Below, one piece after another: positions 18,473-28,226 of a stretch of 64,000 bases of DNA. The notes under the pieces are model-generated. The model had not been told where the DNA came from and did not search any database. It worked only from the letters and a program-made list of their open reading frames with translations. This stretch comes from Serratia sp. AKBS12. GTDB lineage: Bacteria > Pseudomonadota > Gammaproteobacteria > Enterobacterales > Enterobacteriaceae. The position numbers and the translations under genes are program-made. The stretch's first letter is position 1. The number at the start of each line of letters is the position of its first letter. The stretch is taken from positions 62,001 through 126,000 of the forward strand of contig NZ_JANUSB010000017.1 in assembly GCF_024793895.1 (NCBI RefSeq), read 5' to 3'.

Positions 18473-19315
18473 GTGTCCAGTTATGTGCCGTTGGCCATCA
18501 GCCAATCTCTATCGCTCCGCCCCACCTCACTGCGTTGCATCGGTATATTCGGCAAAGCCATCAATCTGCTGACTACCGACGATCGCCTGCTGGTGTTACA
18601 ACGCTACGGCCATGGCCTAAGCCCAATGGGGATGCTGATACGTGGCACAGATTTTAACGCCATAGCGCAGGCGCTGGGCCGTGACGATACCTTACGCCTG
18701 TGCTCCTCCGGTCTGCACCATCGTCGCTTTTCCATTGGCGTTACCGCCCGGCGTATCTCGCTGACAATGCCTCCGTTAACCCTATTGCCCCACTGCCTGG
18801 ATAGATTACTCGCCGGCCAATCTCATGCTACCGGCCTGTTTGGTCCACTGGAGCAGGCGATAAAGCAGCCGCTCTCGCCATGGTTGCACGATTTACGCCA
18901 ACATCTGTTCCACTGGTTGACGGGGCACCCCTGCGACTTTACGCCTTTTATCGGGCTTGGTCCGGGTCTGACGCCCAGCAGCGACGATATGCTGATTGGC
19001 GTCATGGCATTGCTGCATAGCGATCGGCGCTCTCGGTCACGAATGCAGCAGCTTTCCCTCCTGCCGCCGTCCTGCACGCTGCGCAGGCTCACCGCCAGCG
19101 TCAGCCGCAGCTATTTGCAGCACGCGGCCGCAGGGAGATTCTCCTCAACCTTGTTAAGCCTGTTGCAGCGTTTGGCACAAGGGCGTGGAAGCCACTCGCA
19201 AATCGGACATTTTTTGACGTTAGGCCACTACTCCGGTGCCGATACCCTGTTAGGGTTAGCCATGGCTAACCATTGGCTCGGTGATTTTTATCAGGGAAGT
19301 GACGCTTATGCTTGA
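18473..19315 (+). CDS. allH: AllH (YlbF, DUF2877), oxamate carbamoyltransferase subunit
   Basis: DUF2877 protein of about 280 residues. The GTG start is chosen because GGAGGAA precedes it closely, because the alternative ATG 39 bases upstream would put the 9-bp hairpin in the coding region, and because the resulting N-terminus has the length of E. coli YlbF. Family blocks seen: [66 protein letters not shown] and [15 protein letters not shown]. The C-terminus overlaps allS by eight bases. The N-terminal third diverges from E. coli more than AllF or AllG appear to. Confidence 0.9.
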   Translation: MSSYVPLAISQSLSLRPTSLRCIGIFGKAINLLTTDDRLLVLQRYGHGLSPMGMLIRGTDFNAIAQALGRDDTLRLCSSGLHHRRFSIGVTARRISLTMPPLTLLPHCLDRLLAGQSHATGLFGPLEQAIKQPLSPWLHDLRQHLFHWLTGHPCDFTPFIGLGPGLTPSSDDMLIGVMALLHSDRRSRSRMQQLSLLPPSCTLRRLTASVSRSYLQHAAAGRFSSTLLSLLQRLAQGRGSHSQIGHFLTLGHYSGADTLLGLAMANHWLGDFYQGSDAYA

Positions 19316-20228
19316 TCAAGAAACTATTCGTACCTTTATCAAGGTTGCCGAGAGCAGCAGTTTTTCCAAAGCGGCAGAAACGCTGTTCAAAACGCCGGCG
19401 GCTATTAGCTATCGCATTAAAATGCTGGAAGAGAACGTCGGGACTCAGCTGTTCCTACGCACCACCCGTACGGTGCAACTGACGCCGGCCGGGGTACACC
19501 TGCTGGAACGCTTTCGTCAGTGGCTGGCCTGGTTTGACGCCATGCCCGGCGAATTACAGCAGATCAATCACGGCGTCGAACGCCAGGTCAACATCGTTAT
19601 CAATAATCTCTTGTACAGCCCGACGGCGGTAGCCCAACTGCTGACGCATCTGCATCAACGATTTCCGTTAACGCAGTTTCTGCTGTCGCGGCAGGTGTAT
19701 ATGGGGGTATGGGATACACTGCTTAACGAAGGTTTTCAACTGGCTATTGGCGCCACCGGCTATGAGTCACTGGCTAACCACGTCAGCATATTGGAGCTCG
19801 GCGGCGTAAGCTGGCGGTTTGTCGTAACGCCGCAACATCCGTTGGCCAGCACCACGGGGGTGTTGGACGAAGATCGGCTGCGTGCCTACCCGGCAATTAA
19901 TGTCGAGGACACCTCGCATAATCTGACCAAACGTATTGCCTGGCTATTGCCGGGTCAAAAAGAAATCAAAGTTCCCGATTTGCGCAGCAAGCTAGAATGC
20001 CATTTGCAGGGGCTTGGCGTAGGATTTTTACCGCTGAGCCTCTGTCAGCCATATCTGCAATCCGGCCAGTTGATCGCCCGTGAGATGGTCAACCAACGCC
20101 AGCCGTCGCCGTTGTCCCTCGCCTGGCATAACCACAGCGGTAGCGCGGTGGCTGAAACCGTCGCTTTATTTACCAACAAAGCGCCCTGCATCGCCCAGTT
20201 TCTGAAAAATATCGACCTCCCGAGCTGA
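19308..20228 (+). CDS. allS: AllS, LysR-type transcriptional activator
   Basis: 306-residue LysR regulator. The helix-turn-helix lies at about residues 4-62 ([20 protein letters not shown], then [17 protein letters not shown]), followed by the effector-binding domain with [31 protein letters not shown] and [19 protein letters not shown]. These segments match E. coli AllS (308 aa, recalled), the activator of the anaerobic ureidoglycolate genes. The ATG used gives [10 protein letters not shown] and overlaps the end of allH. Encoding it last in the operon suggests autoregulated expression with the enzymes it controls. Confidence 0.93.
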   Translation: MLDQETIRTFIKVAESSSFSKAAETLFKTPAAISYRIKMLEENVGTQLFLRTTRTVQLTPAGVHLLERFRQWLAWFDAMPGELQQINHGVERQVNIVINNLLYSPTAVAQLLTHLHQRFPLTQFLLSRQVYMGVWDTLLNEGFQLAIGATGYESLANHVSILELGGVSWRFVVTPQHPLASTTGVLDEDRLRAYPAINVEDTSHNLTKRIAWLLPGQKEIKVPDLRSKLECHLQGLGVGFLPLSLCQPYLQSGQLIAREMVNQRQPSPLSLAWHNHSGSAVAETVALFTNKAPCIAQFLKNIDLPS

Positions 20229-20294
20229 TGCGTTGGGTTTTCCCCAGCGGATGGCGTAATATCTATTTACATATGTCTGACAGGAGGTTATGCC

Positions 20295-21200
20295 ATGTTT
20301 ACCCTCATTCCCATCATCATCGTCGTGGCGCTGATCGTGGTGTTCGCTGGCGTCAAAATTGTGCCACAAGGTTACCAATGGACGGTAGAACGCTTTGGCC
20401 GCTACACCAAGACGCTGATGCCGGGCCTGAATCTGGTAGTGCCATTCATGGACCGTATTGGTCGCAAAATCAACATGATGGAACAGGTACTCGACATCCC
20501 GTCGCAGGAAATCATTTCACGCGACAACGCCAACGTCGCCATCGACGCCGTGTGCTTTATTCAGGTGGTCGACCCGGCACGTGCCGCCTATGAGGTCAGC
20601 AACCTCGAGCTGGCAATCGTCAATCTGACCATGACCAACTTCCGTACCGTTCTCGGCTCGATGGAACTGGATGAAATGCTGTCGCAGCGCGACAGTATCA
20701 ACAGCCGACTGCTGCATATCGTCGACGAGGCCACCAATCCGTGGGGCGTCAAAATCACCCGTATCGAAATTCGCGATGTGCGTCCACCGGCCGAGCTTGT
20801 CGCCTCGATGAACGCGCAGATGAAGGCGGAACGTACCAAACGTGCGGACATTCTGGAAGCCGAAGGGGTACGGCAGGCCGCGATACTGCGCGCCGAGGGA
20901 GATAAACAGTCACAAATCCTCAAGGCGGAAGGCGAGCGCCAGTCGGCCTTCCTGCAGGCAGAAGCGCGAGAACGTGCGGCCGAAGCCGAAGCCCGTGCCA
21001 CCCAACTGGTGTCCGACGCGATAGCAAACGGGAACATTCAGGCGGTGAATTACTTTGTCGCGCAGAAGTACACCGACGCGTTGCAAAAAATCGGCTCCGC
21101 CAACAACAGTAAAGTGATCATGATGCCGCTGGATGCCAGCAGCCTGCTCGGCTCGATTGGCGGTATCAGCGAATTGCTGAAAGACGGCAAAGGCCAATAA
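20295..21200 (+). CDS. qmcA: QmcA, SPFH/band-7 membrane protein
   Basis: Inner-membrane stomatin/prohibitin-type protein of 301 residues with an N-terminal anchor ([20 protein letters not shown]), an SPFH domain (about 25-190, containing [19 protein letters not shown] and [14 protein letters not shown]) and a long Ala/Glu-rich coiled coil ([20 protein letters not shown]). E. coli QmcA suppresses loss of HtpX and FtsH, so a role in membrane-protein quality control is likely. SD GGAGGTTATGCC precedes the ATG. The stop overlaps the ybbJ start by one base. Confidence 0.95.
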   Translation: MFTLIPIIIVVALIVVFAGVKIVPQGYQWTVERFGRYTKTLMPGLNLVVPFMDRIGRKINMMEQVLDIPSQEIISRDNANVAIDAVCFIQVVDPARAAYEVSNLELAIVNLTMTNFRTVLGSMELDEMLSQRDSINSRLLHIVDEATNPWGVKITRIEIRDVRPPAELVASMNAQMKAERTKRADILEAEGVRQAAILRAEGDKQSQILKAEGERQSAFLQAEARERAAEAEARATQLVSDAIANGNIQAVNYFVAQKYTDALQKIGSANNSKVIMMPLDASSLLGSIGGISELLKDGKGQ

Positions 21201-21661
21201 TGATGCTGGAACAGATTGCGGCACATCCACACTGGTTCTGGCTTTCGCTCGGCGGACTGCTGCTGGCGGCGGAAATGCTTGGTGCCAGCGGCTACCTGTT
21301 GTGGAGCGGCGTGGCCGCGGTAGCGGTCGGCGCCATCGTCTGGCTGCTGCCGGCCATCAGTTGGGAATGGCAGGGCGTACTGTTCGCCATTTTGGTGATG
21401 TTGGTGGCCTATCTATGGTGGTACTGGCTGCGACAGCGTCCACAGGAAACCGGCGGTAGCACGGTGCTTAATCAACGCAACCGCCAGTTGATCGGCACCC
21501 GTGCCACGCTGAGCGAACCGATACGCAATGGCGTGGGGCGGATAAACATCGGTGACAGCAGCTGGCGTGCGCAGGCAGCACAGGATTTACCGGCCGGAAC
21601 CGAAGTAGAAGTGATTGCGGTCGACGGCGCTACGCTGGTGATCCGCGCGCTTAATCGCTAA
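21200..21661 (+). CDS. ybbJ: YbbJ, NfeD-like membrane protein
   Basis: 153 residues: two or three N-terminal helices ([54 protein letters not shown]) and a C-terminal OB-fold-like NfeD domain on the cytoplasmic side ([35 protein letters not shown]). NfeD proteins pair with SPFH proteins and ybbJ is coupled to qmcA. Its stop codon overlaps the stop of convergent cueR by four bases, so each gene ends inside the other. Confidence 0.93.
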   Translation: MMLEQIAAHPHWFWLSLGGLLLAAEMLGASGYLLWSGVAAVAVGAIVWLLPAISWEWQGVLFAILVMLVAYLWWYWLRQRPQETGGSTVLNQRNRQLIGTRATLSEPIRNGVGRINIGDSSWRAQAAQDLPAGTEVEVIAVDGATLVIRALNR

Positions 21662-22059
21662 TGTTTATGGCAGCAGCCTGCCAGATTGTTAATGATCGGG
21701 CAGTCTGCACCATCATCCCCCGGGCACTGCTCCGCCAGCAGCAACAGGCGCTGACGCATTTCGCCCAGTTCATGAATGTGCTTTTCAATATCGGCCACTT
21801 TTTGCAACGTGCGGGCTTTGACATCGGCGCTGTGCCGGCCGGGATCGTTAAACAACGCTACCAGCTCCCGGCATTCGTCCAGATTAAAGCCAACCTGACG
21901 CGCCTGGCGCAATAATGTCAGTTCTTCTATATGTTTCGGGCTGTAGCTACGGTAGCCGTTTTCGCTGCGCATCGGCGCGGTAACCAAGCCTTTTTCCTCG
22001 TAAAAACGAATGGCTTTGCTGGTTAAACCGGTTTTTTTGGCAACATCGCTAATATTCAT
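21658..22059 (-). CDS. cueR: CueR, MerR-family Cu(I)-responsive activator
   Basis: 133-residue cytosolic copper sensor that activates copA by distorting its promoter DNA. N-terminal winged helix ([20 protein letters not shown]), dimerisation helix, and the metal loop with both CueR cysteines, Cys112 and Cys120, in [10 protein letters not shown]; the CCHKH tail is also typical. In E. coli ybaST separates cueR from copA; here the two genes face each other directly across 106 bases, so the copA operator lies only 12 bases from the cueR start codon. Confidence 0.97.
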   Translation of the reverse strand: MNISDVAKKTGLTSKAIRFYEEKGLVTAPMRSENGYRSYSPKHIEELTLLRQARQVGFNLDECRELVALFNDPGRHSADVKARTLQKVADIEKHIHELGEMRQRLLLLAEQCPGDDGADCPIINNLAGCCHKH

Positions 22060-22068
22060 TCTCCCCCC

Positions 22069-22099
22069 TTGACCTTACCCTTGCTGGAAGGTTTAAGCT
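22069..22099 (+). promoter_or_regulatory. CueR-controlled copA promoter
   Basis: TTGACC (-35) and TAAGCT (-10) are separated by 19 bases, the over-long spacer typical of MerR-family promoters. The spacer carries the CueR dyad ACCTTACCCTTGCTGGAAGGT, half-sites ACCTT and AAGGT. The near-identical arrangement is recalled for E. coli copA. Confidence 0.88.
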
Positions 22100-22165
22100 C
22101 ATTCTTAATGAAAAGAGTTAAGACGGTCAAGTCTTAATCAATTCCCTAACGCGAGGAACCACATC

Positions 22166-24685
22166 ATGTCACAAACTACCGTGTTGGCATTGCAGGGACT
22201 GTCCTGCATGCACTGTGTTGGCAGCACACGCAAGGCTCTGGAAGCCGTGCCGGGTGTCACGGGTGCGGACGTAACCATCGACAGCGCCAAAGTCACTGGC
22301 GATGCCGATCCGCAGACCTTGATCGAGGCGGTCGAACAGGCCGGGTATCATGCCAGCCTGGCGGGAGCCGATAGCCACCCAAAAACTGAGCCGTTGGTTG
22401 ATGCAACTCCTTCGTTGCCGGAAACGCAGTCAGCGGCACAGGCTTTAACTCCGGCAACATCCGAGCAGGACGACGACAGCGTGCAACTGTTGTTGAGCGG
22501 CATGAGCTGTGCCAGTTGCGTCAGCAAAGTGCAGAATGCACTGCAGGGCGTGCCAGGCGTCGAACAGGCGCGGGTCAATCTGGCAGAGCGCAGCGCATTG
22601 ATCACCGGCGCGGCCAATCCGCAGCAGCTGATAGCCGCGGTAGAAAAAGCCGGCTACGGCGCGGAAATGATTCAGGATGAAACCGAACGTCGCGAACGCC
22701 AGCAACAAACCGCACGGGACAATATGAAGCGGTTCCGTTGGCAGGCGGCGCTTGGCCTGGCTCTCGGTATCCCGCTGATGGCCTGGGGTCTGTTTGGCGG
22801 CAGCATGACGCTGACGGCGCAGACCCAACGACCGTGGCTGATCGTCGGTCTGATAACCCTGGCGGTGATGGTGTTTGCCGGCGGCCACTTTTATCGTAAC
22901 GCCTGGCGCGCGCTGAAAAACGGCAGCGCCACCATGGATACGCTGGTAGCGCTCGGTACCGGGGCTGCATGGCTGTATTCGATCAGCGTCAACCTGTGGC
23001 CAGAATTCTTCCCGATGGCGGCGCGACACCTGTATTACGAAGCCAGCGCCATGATCATCGGGTTGATTAACCTCGGTCATGCGATGGAGCAACGGGCACG
23101 TCAACGCTCCTCGCAGGCGCTGGAAAGACTGCTGGATCTGACACCGCCCACTGCGCGTCTGGTTACCGATGGCGGTGAGCAGAGCATCCCGTTGGCAGAA
23201 GTGCAGTTGGGTATGACACTGCGCCTGACCACCGGCGATCGTATTCCGGTTGACGGGGAAATCATCCAGGGCGAAGTGTGGATCGACGAAGCGATGCTGA
23301 CCGGCGAAGCGGTGCCGCAGCAAAAAGGCGTTGGTGATACCGTACATGCAGGCACGGTGGTAGAAGATGGCAGCGTGCTGTTCCGCGCCGCCGCCATCGG
23401 CAGCAAAACCACGCTGGCGCGCATCATCAAGCTGGTACGACAGGCGCAAAGCAGTAAACCGGAAATAGGCCAGTTGGCGGACCGCATTTCTGCGGTGTTT
23501 GTACCGACGGTGGTCGCCATCGCCCTGTTCAGCGCGGCAATCTGGTATTTCTTCGGCCCGCAGCCACAGCTGGTTTATACCCTGGTGATCGCCACTACGG
23601 TGCTGATCATCGCCTGTCCGTGTGCACTCGGCCTGGCAACACCGATGTCGATTATTTCCGGCGTTGGTCGTGCGGCAGAGTTTGGCGTTCTGGTACGTGA
23701 TGCCGATGCACTGCAACAGGCCAGCAATCTGGATACGCTGGTATTTGATAAAACCGGTACCCTGACCGAAGGCCAGCCGCGCGTGGTGGAGATCGTCACC
23801 TTTAATCAGGTGAGCGAACAGCAGGCGCTGCGTTGGGCGGCAGCGTTAGAGCAAGGCGCCAGCCACCCGTTGGCACGCGCCATTATCGACCACGCAGAGG
23901 GGCAAAGCCTGCCGCAGATTAGCCAGTTCCGTACCCTGCGCGGCGCCGGTGTCAGTGGTGAGGCCGACGGCGTCAAACTGCTGCTGGGCAATGCCAGATT
24001 GTTGCAGGATCATCAGATTGCCATCAGCGCACTGGAAAGCCAGATGCAGCAACAGGCGGAACGCGGCATCACGCCGGTGCTGTTGGCCGCCGACGGCAAA
24101 CCGGCTGCCTTGATCGCCATTCGCGATCCGCTGCGCAGCGACAGCGTCGCCGCATTGCAGCGCTTGCATCAACAGGGGTATCAGTTGGTGATGCTGACCG
24201 GCGACAACCCGGTGACGGCGAACGCCATCGCCAAGGAGGCCGGGATTGACCGGGTGATTGCCGGCGTCCTGCCTGACGGCAAGGCAGATGCCATCAAGCA
24301 GTTGCAGGCACAGGGCCATCGTGTCGCAATGGTGGGCGACGGCATCAACGACGCCCCGGCGCTGGCGCAGGCCGACGTCGGTATTGCCATGGGCAGCGGC
24401 AGCGATATTGCCATCGAAACCGCTGCGATTACGCTGATGCGTCACAGCCTGAACGGCGTTGCCGATGCGCTGGAACTGTCCAAAGCTACGCTGCGCAACA
24501 TGAAGCAAAACCTGCTTGGGGCGTTTATTTACAACACGTTGGGCATCCCGATCGCCGCCGGTGTGCTGTACCCACTCACCGGTACGCTGCTCAGTCCGGT
24601 GGTGGCCGGCGCGGCAATGGCGCTATCGTCGATTACCGTGGTCAGCAATGCCAACCGCCTATTGCGCTTCAAACCCAAACAGTAA
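22166..24685 (+). CDS. copA: CopA, Cu(I)-exporting P1B-type ATPase
   Basis: Inner-membrane pump that expels cytosolic Cu(I) to the periplasm. 839 residues with two N-terminal heavy-metal domains: Cys14/Cys17 in LSCMHCVGS and Cys115/Cys118 in MSCASCVSK. Then eight membrane helices, the actuator loop MLTGEAVPQ, the transport CPC in [14 protein letters not shown], the phosphorylation site [13 protein letters not shown], and the hinge [20 protein letters not shown]. Cytosolic copper is sensed by the adjacent divergent CueR. Confidence 0.97.
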   Translation: MSQTTVLALQGLSCMHCVGSTRKALEAVPGVTGADVTIDSAKVTGDADPQTLIEAVEQAGYHASLAGADSHPKTEPLVDATPSLPETQSAAQALTPATSEQDDDSVQLLLSGMSCASCVSKVQNALQGVPGVEQARVNLAERSALITGAANPQQLIAAVEKAGYGAEMIQDETERRERQQQTARDNMKRFRWQAALGLALGIPLMAWGLFGGSMTLTAQTQRPWLIVGLITLAVMVFAGGHFYRNAWRALKNGSATMDTLVALGTGAAWLYSISVNLWPEFFPMAARHLYYEASAMIIGLINLGHAMEQRARQRSSQALERLLDLTPPTARLVTDGGEQSIPLAEVQLGMTLRLTTGDRIPVDGEIIQGEVWIDEAMLTGEAVPQQKGVGDTVHAGTVVEDGSVLFRAAAIGSKTTLARIIKLVRQAQSSKPEIGQLADRISAVFVPTVVAIALFSAAIWYFFGPQPQLVYTLVIATTVLIIACPCALGLATPMSIISGVGRAAEFGVLVRDADALQQASNLDTLVFDKTGTLTEGQPRVVEIVTFNQVSEQQALRWAAALEQGASHPLARAIIDHAEGQSLPQISQFRTLRGAGVSGEADGVKLLLGNARLLQDHQIAISALESQMQQQAERGITPVLLAADGKPAALIAIRDPLRSDSVAALQRLHQQGYQLVMLTGDNPVTANAIAKEAGIDRVIAGVLPDGKADAIKQLQAQGHRVAMVGDGINDAPALAQADVGIAMGSGSDIAIETAAITLMRHSLNGVADALELSKATLRNMKQNLLGAFIYNTLGIPIAAGVLYPLTGTLLSPVVAGAAMALSSITVVSNANRLLRFKPKQ

Positions 24686-24691
24686 TGCTCA

Positions 24692-24719
24692 GGGGCTGCC
24701 ATTGGCGGCCCCTTTCTTT
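24692..24719 (+). terminator. Rho-independent terminator of copA
   Basis: GGGGCTGCC-ATT-GGCGGCCCC stem (one T-G wobble pair) followed by TTTCTTT, seven bases after the copA stop. Confidence 0.88.
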
Positions 24720-24831
24720 GCTACTTTCTGACTTTCCTGCGCGGCGCAGAGCGTTTAGCATGGGGTAAACGCTTTACCGATGAACGACAGCGTATCGCCT
24801 GCGTCCTCGGAGCCATCAGGAGCCACGTTGT

Positions 24832-25635
24832 ATGGGTCAACTGCTACGCCGCATTGCCGCTTTTTTCGGCCTTATCTCTCCCATCGCCTACGCCTATCCG
24901 GCCCTGGACGTCACGCTGCCGGGCGATCGTCAGCTGCATCTGGTCGGCAGCATACACATGGGTACCGTCGACATGGAACCCCTGCCTGCCAGACTGGTCA
25001 GTCGGCTTAAGCAAGCCGACGCGCTGATCGTGGAGGCCGACATTACCGGTAGCGCCTCGCCGTTCGGTGAGCCCGATCCGCAGCCCCTGCTGACGGAAAG
25101 GCTCAACGCAGAAGAGCTGGCGCAGTTGCAACAACTGTGTCAGGAACTGGGAACGGATATCGAGGGTTTCTACGCGCTGCCCGGTTGGCAAGTGGCACTG
25201 ATGATGCAGGCGCGTCAAGCGCAACGGCTTGGGCTACGGGCAGAATTCGGCATTGACTATCAGCTGTTGCAGGCTGCCAGAGATCAGCAGAAAACCGTGA
25301 TTGAGCTGGAAGGCGCACAACAGCAATTGAACATGCTGCAGGCGCTGCCCGAAGGCGGTATGGCGTTGCTGCGCGATACGCTGGAGCATTGGCATACCAA
25401 TGCACGCCTGCTGCAAACCATGGTCAGTTGGTGGCTGGACGCCAAACCCAACATGGCGCTGGAAACGCTGCCAGCCACCTTTAGCGCCGCGCTGTACGAT
25501 GTGCTGATGCAGCAGCGCAATCGCAACTGGCAGCAACAGCTGCGGGCGTTGCCGCCGGGGAAATACGTGGTGGCGGTTGGCGCCCTGCATTTGTACGGCG
25601 AGGACAACCTGCCGGCGATGCTGCTGGCGGAGTAA
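24832..25635 (+). CDS. ybaP: YbaP, TraB/GumN family protein
   Basis: 267-residue TraB/PrgY/GumN-domain protein, distantly related to Tiki-type metalloproteases; in enteric bacteria the function is unknown. An N-terminal signal-like segment (LLRRIAAFFGLISPIAYAYP) points to export. Family blocks: the GSIHMGT motif (about residues 43-49), the acidic ADALIVEADI, the LGLRAEFGIDYQLLQAA helix, and the C-terminal VVAVGALHLYGEDNLPAML. AGGAG nine bases before the ATG supports the start. The position after copA is as in E. coli. Confidence 0.9.
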   Translation: MGQLLRRIAAFFGLISPIAYAYPALDVTLPGDRQLHLVGSIHMGTVDMEPLPARLVSRLKQADALIVEADITGSASPFGEPDPQPLLTERLNAEELAQLQQLCQELGTDIEGFYALPGWQVALMMQARQAQRLGLRAEFGIDYQLLQAARDQQKTVIELEGAQQQLNMLQALPEGGMALLRDTLEHWHTNARLLQTMVSWWLDAKPNMALETLPATFSAALYDVLMQQRNRNWQQQLRALPPGKYVVAVGALHLYGEDNLPAMLLAE

Positions 25636-25640
25636 AAAAA

Positions 25641-25662
25641 TGGCCAATATCGCTATTGGCCA
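25641..25662 (-). terminator. Hairpin after ybaP, possible minus-strand terminator
   Basis: TGGCCAAT / ATTGGCCA with a six-base loop. On the minus strand it is followed by TTTTTTT, so it has terminator form in that direction although no minus-strand gene is seen just upstream of it; for ybaP on the plus strand it lacks a U-run. A second small inverted repeat (AACCGT-GTTA-ACGGTT at 25703-25718) follows in the otherwise empty 231-base gap before ybaK. Confidence 0.4.
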
Positions 25663-25866
25663 GTCAAAGAGGAATTTCTCATATTCTAGTTATACGCATT
25701 GCAACCGTGTTAACGGTTACAGCTGACAGGGTAGCAATCTGGTGAACATATTGGCAACCTGCTTTATTCATTGGCGGCACAGCTTGCTGCATTTGCACTA
25801 TTTTTGTAATTTTATTGCCGTGCGTTGCAACTCTTTCCCGCTCGGGATCATCTTAGGACAAAAATT

Positions 25867-26346
25867 ATGACACCCGCCGTTGTGCTGCTTGAAAAACAAA
25901 AGGTCGCCTTCACCCTGCATCCTTATCACCACGACAGTGACGAAACCAATTTTGGTGATGAGGCGGTTAAAAAGCTCGGGCTCAATGCCGATCAAGTCTA
26001 TAAAACTCTGCTGGTGGCGTTAAACGGCGATGCCAAACACCTGGCAGTGGCAGTCACGCCGGTTGCCAGCCAGTTGGACTTGAAAAAGGTAGCCAAGGCG
26101 CTGGGAGCCAAAAAGGCGGAAATGGCCGATCCGCTGCTGGCGCAACGCGTGACCGGCTATCTGGTTGGTGGTATCAGCCCGCTTGGGCAAAAAAAGCGCC
26201 TGCCGACGGTGATAGACAGCCCGGCTCAGCAGTTTGCCACCATCTTTGTCTCCGGCGGCAAACGCGGGCTGGATATTGAACTGGCAGCAGTGGACCTGTG
26301 TCGTTTGCTGTCAGGCAGCTTTGCCGATATCGCCAAGCGGGACTGA
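25867..26346 (+). CDS. ybaK: YbaK, Cys-tRNA(Pro) deacylase
   Basis: Free-standing editing enzyme that hydrolyses cysteine mischarged on tRNA-Pro. The ATG used starts [10 protein letters not shown] and gives 159 residues, the E. coli length; an extension of 14 codons upstream is disregarded. YbaK/ProX-domain blocks: [15 protein letters not shown], the substrate-binding lysine segment [43 protein letters not shown] and [12 protein letters not shown]. It converges with ushA across about 50 bases. Confidence 0.96.
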   Translation: MTPAVVLLEKQKVAFTLHPYHHDSDETNFGDEAVKKLGLNADQVYKTLLVALNGDAKHLAVAVTPVASQLDLKKVAKALGAKKAEMADPLLAQRVTGYLVGGISPLGQKKRLPTVIDSPAQQFATIFVSGGKRGLDIELAAVDLCRLLSGSFADIAKRD

Positions 26347-26395
26347 GCATGGCGCGCGGCAGTGCCTTGTCGTCGACAAAACACCGCCGCCTGTT

Positions 26396-28048
26396 TTAGC
26401 GATAAACGATTTCACCCTTTGGCTCATACGCCGCCGCATCCAGCGGCGAATGTTTCTCGATATACTGCTTGAGCACTTCGGCATCAATAAAACCGGTGTT
26501 GACATAGCTTGGCAACCCGTCGATCTTCGGATAGCCGTCACCGCCCAGGGCGTTGAAATTGAGCGTCGCCATGCGGTAGGTTTTATCCGCCTGCAGCGGT
26601 TGTCCGTTGATCTTCACCTGGCTGACGCCGGTGCCATCAGCCAGCAGACTGACGTTGGCAAACTGGGCATAGGCGCCGGAATCCGGTTTCATATTGGCCA
26701 CCACCGCCAGGTATTTTTCCACTTCGCGACCGGTCATATCCGCATATACCAGGGTGTTGCCGAACGGCTGCACCTTGAGCACGTTTTTATAGGTGATGTC
26801 GCCAGGCTCGATCGAGTCCCGCACCCCACCGCCGCTCATCACGGCAAAATCGGCGTTGGCACGTTCCATTTGTGCCGCCAGCAGCACCCGCGCCAGATTG
26901 GTCTGCACAAAACGCACTTTGCTGCGATCGCCTTCCAGTTTGCCGTTGACGCTGCCGATCTTGACGTCCAGCTGCGCCTTGCCCTTGTCCTGGAACGGCG
27001 TCAGCAATTTCATCATAGCGGGATCTTGCGCAATCTCCTGGGTGTAATACACCCGTTCGCTGCTGCCGTCGGCCTTTTCCACTTTCTTTTTCAGATTCAC
27101 CGGGATCAGTTGGTAATGCACCAGCTTCAGCTCACCGTTGCGGAACTGGAAATCGGCGCGGCCAACGTATTTGCCCCACTCATGAGCCTGAACGATCCAG
27201 GTGCCGTTCTGCCGGTCTGGCGCACAAGGCGTGCCCGGCACGTAATCGACCTGTTTGTGGTTTTCGTCAGCCATGCATACCGGATCCTGCGAATGGCCGC
27301 CAACGATCATGTCGAGATAGCCTGCCGGCAGGCTACGGGCCATTTCGACGTCACCGGGCGCGTTGGAGCCGTGCTTTCCGTCGTCATAGTGGCCCATATG
27401 GGTCGCTGCAATGATCACGTCCGGTTTTTCACCGTTACGCAGTTGCTCCACCACCTGCCTGGCTTCCTGCGCCGGCGCGCGGAACTCGATATCGGTGAAA
27501 TATTCCGGGTTACCGATTTTGGCGGTATCGTCGGTTGTCAGGCCGATAACGGCAATCTTGATACCTTGCCGGTCAAACAGCGCGTACGGTTTGAACAAGC
27601 GCTGCCGGGTGCTTTTTTGGTAAATATTGGCGGAAAGCAGCGGGAACGTGGCCCACTTTTCCTGCTGGCGCAACACGCTGAGCGGGTTATCAAATTCATG
27701 GTTGCCAATGGCCATCGCGTCGTAACCAATCAGATTCATGCCGCGAAAATCGGGCTCGGCGTCCTGCAGGTCTGACTCCGGCACGCCGGTATTGATGTCG
27801 CCACCCGACAGCAGCAGCACGCTGCCACCCTGTGCAGCCACCTGTTGACGAATGCTGTCCACCAGCGTTTTTTGCGCGCCAAGGCCATATTCGCCATGAT
27901 CGTTACGCCAGAAATGGCCGTGATGATCGTTGGTATGCAAAATGGTGATGTCGTAGGTTTTATCCTTTTCCCAGGCGCCGGCCAATCCTGGCATCACGCT
28001 TAGGGACGCCGCCAACGCACAGACGCTGGCTTTTAACGCAAAACGCAT
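26396..28048 (-). CDS. ushA: UshA, periplasmic 5'-nucleotidase / UDP-sugar hydrolase
   Basis: Secreted two-metal phosphohydrolase releasing nucleosides from nucleotides and sugar-1-P from UDP-sugars. 550 residues, as in E. coli, with a signal peptide (LKASVCALAASLSVMPGLAG-A). Metal-site motifs: ILHTNDHHGHF, SGGDINTG, AIGNHEFDNP, AATHMGHYD and GGHSQDP; the substrate-binding C-terminal domain contains NADFAVMSGGGVRDS and LNFNALGGDGYP. The conserved cysteine pair of the mobile loop is present in DPVCMADENHKQ and GTPCAPD. It is divergent from fsr. Confidence 0.97.
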   Translation of the reverse strand: MRFALKASVCALAASLSVMPGLAGAWEKDKTYDITILHTNDHHGHFWRNDHGEYGLGAQKTLVDSIRQQVAAQGGSVLLLSGGDINTGVPESDLQDAEPDFRGMNLIGYDAMAIGNHEFDNPLSVLRQQEKWATFPLLSANIYQKSTRQRLFKPYALFDRQGIKIAVIGLTTDDTAKIGNPEYFTDIEFRAPAQEARQVVEQLRNGEKPDVIIAATHMGHYDDGKHGSNAPGDVEMARSLPAGYLDMIVGGHSQDPVCMADENHKQVDYVPGTPCAPDRQNGTWIVQAHEWGKYVGRADFQFRNGELKLVHYQLIPVNLKKKVEKADGSSERVYYTQEIAQDPAMMKLLTPFQDKGKAQLDVKIGSVNGKLEGDRSKVRFVQTNLARVLLAAQMERANADFAVMSGGGVRDSIEPGDITYKNVLKVQPFGNTLVYADMTGREVEKYLAVVANMKPDSGAYAQFANVSLLADGTGVSQVKINGQPLQADKTYRMATLNFNALGGDGYPKIDGLPSYVNTGFIDAEVLKQYIEKHSPLDAAAYEPKGEIVYR

Positions 28049-28226
28049 GACGAATCTCCATGTTATAAGCAGTTCAAAGTGACGAGTGCAGAATTGTAAC
28101 GCAGATAAACCACCGCTAATTTCAATTTTTTGCGATGTGCGTCAGATTATGTCGCATCTGGCAAAAAACCAGCAACCTGCTTAAGATGTGAGCCTGTCTA
28201 CTAAAACTTACCAGGCTAACAATAAT

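Noticed and set aside
22445-23716. Minus-strand open frame of about 423 codons inside copA
   Set aside because: Antisense to copA, which has every P1B-ATPase motif.
26234-27775. Long plus-strand open frame (about 513 codons) opposite ushA
   Set aside because: It is the antisense shadow of ushA in GC-rich DNA; no ribosome-binding site or recognisable domain, and ushA is clearly the real gene.
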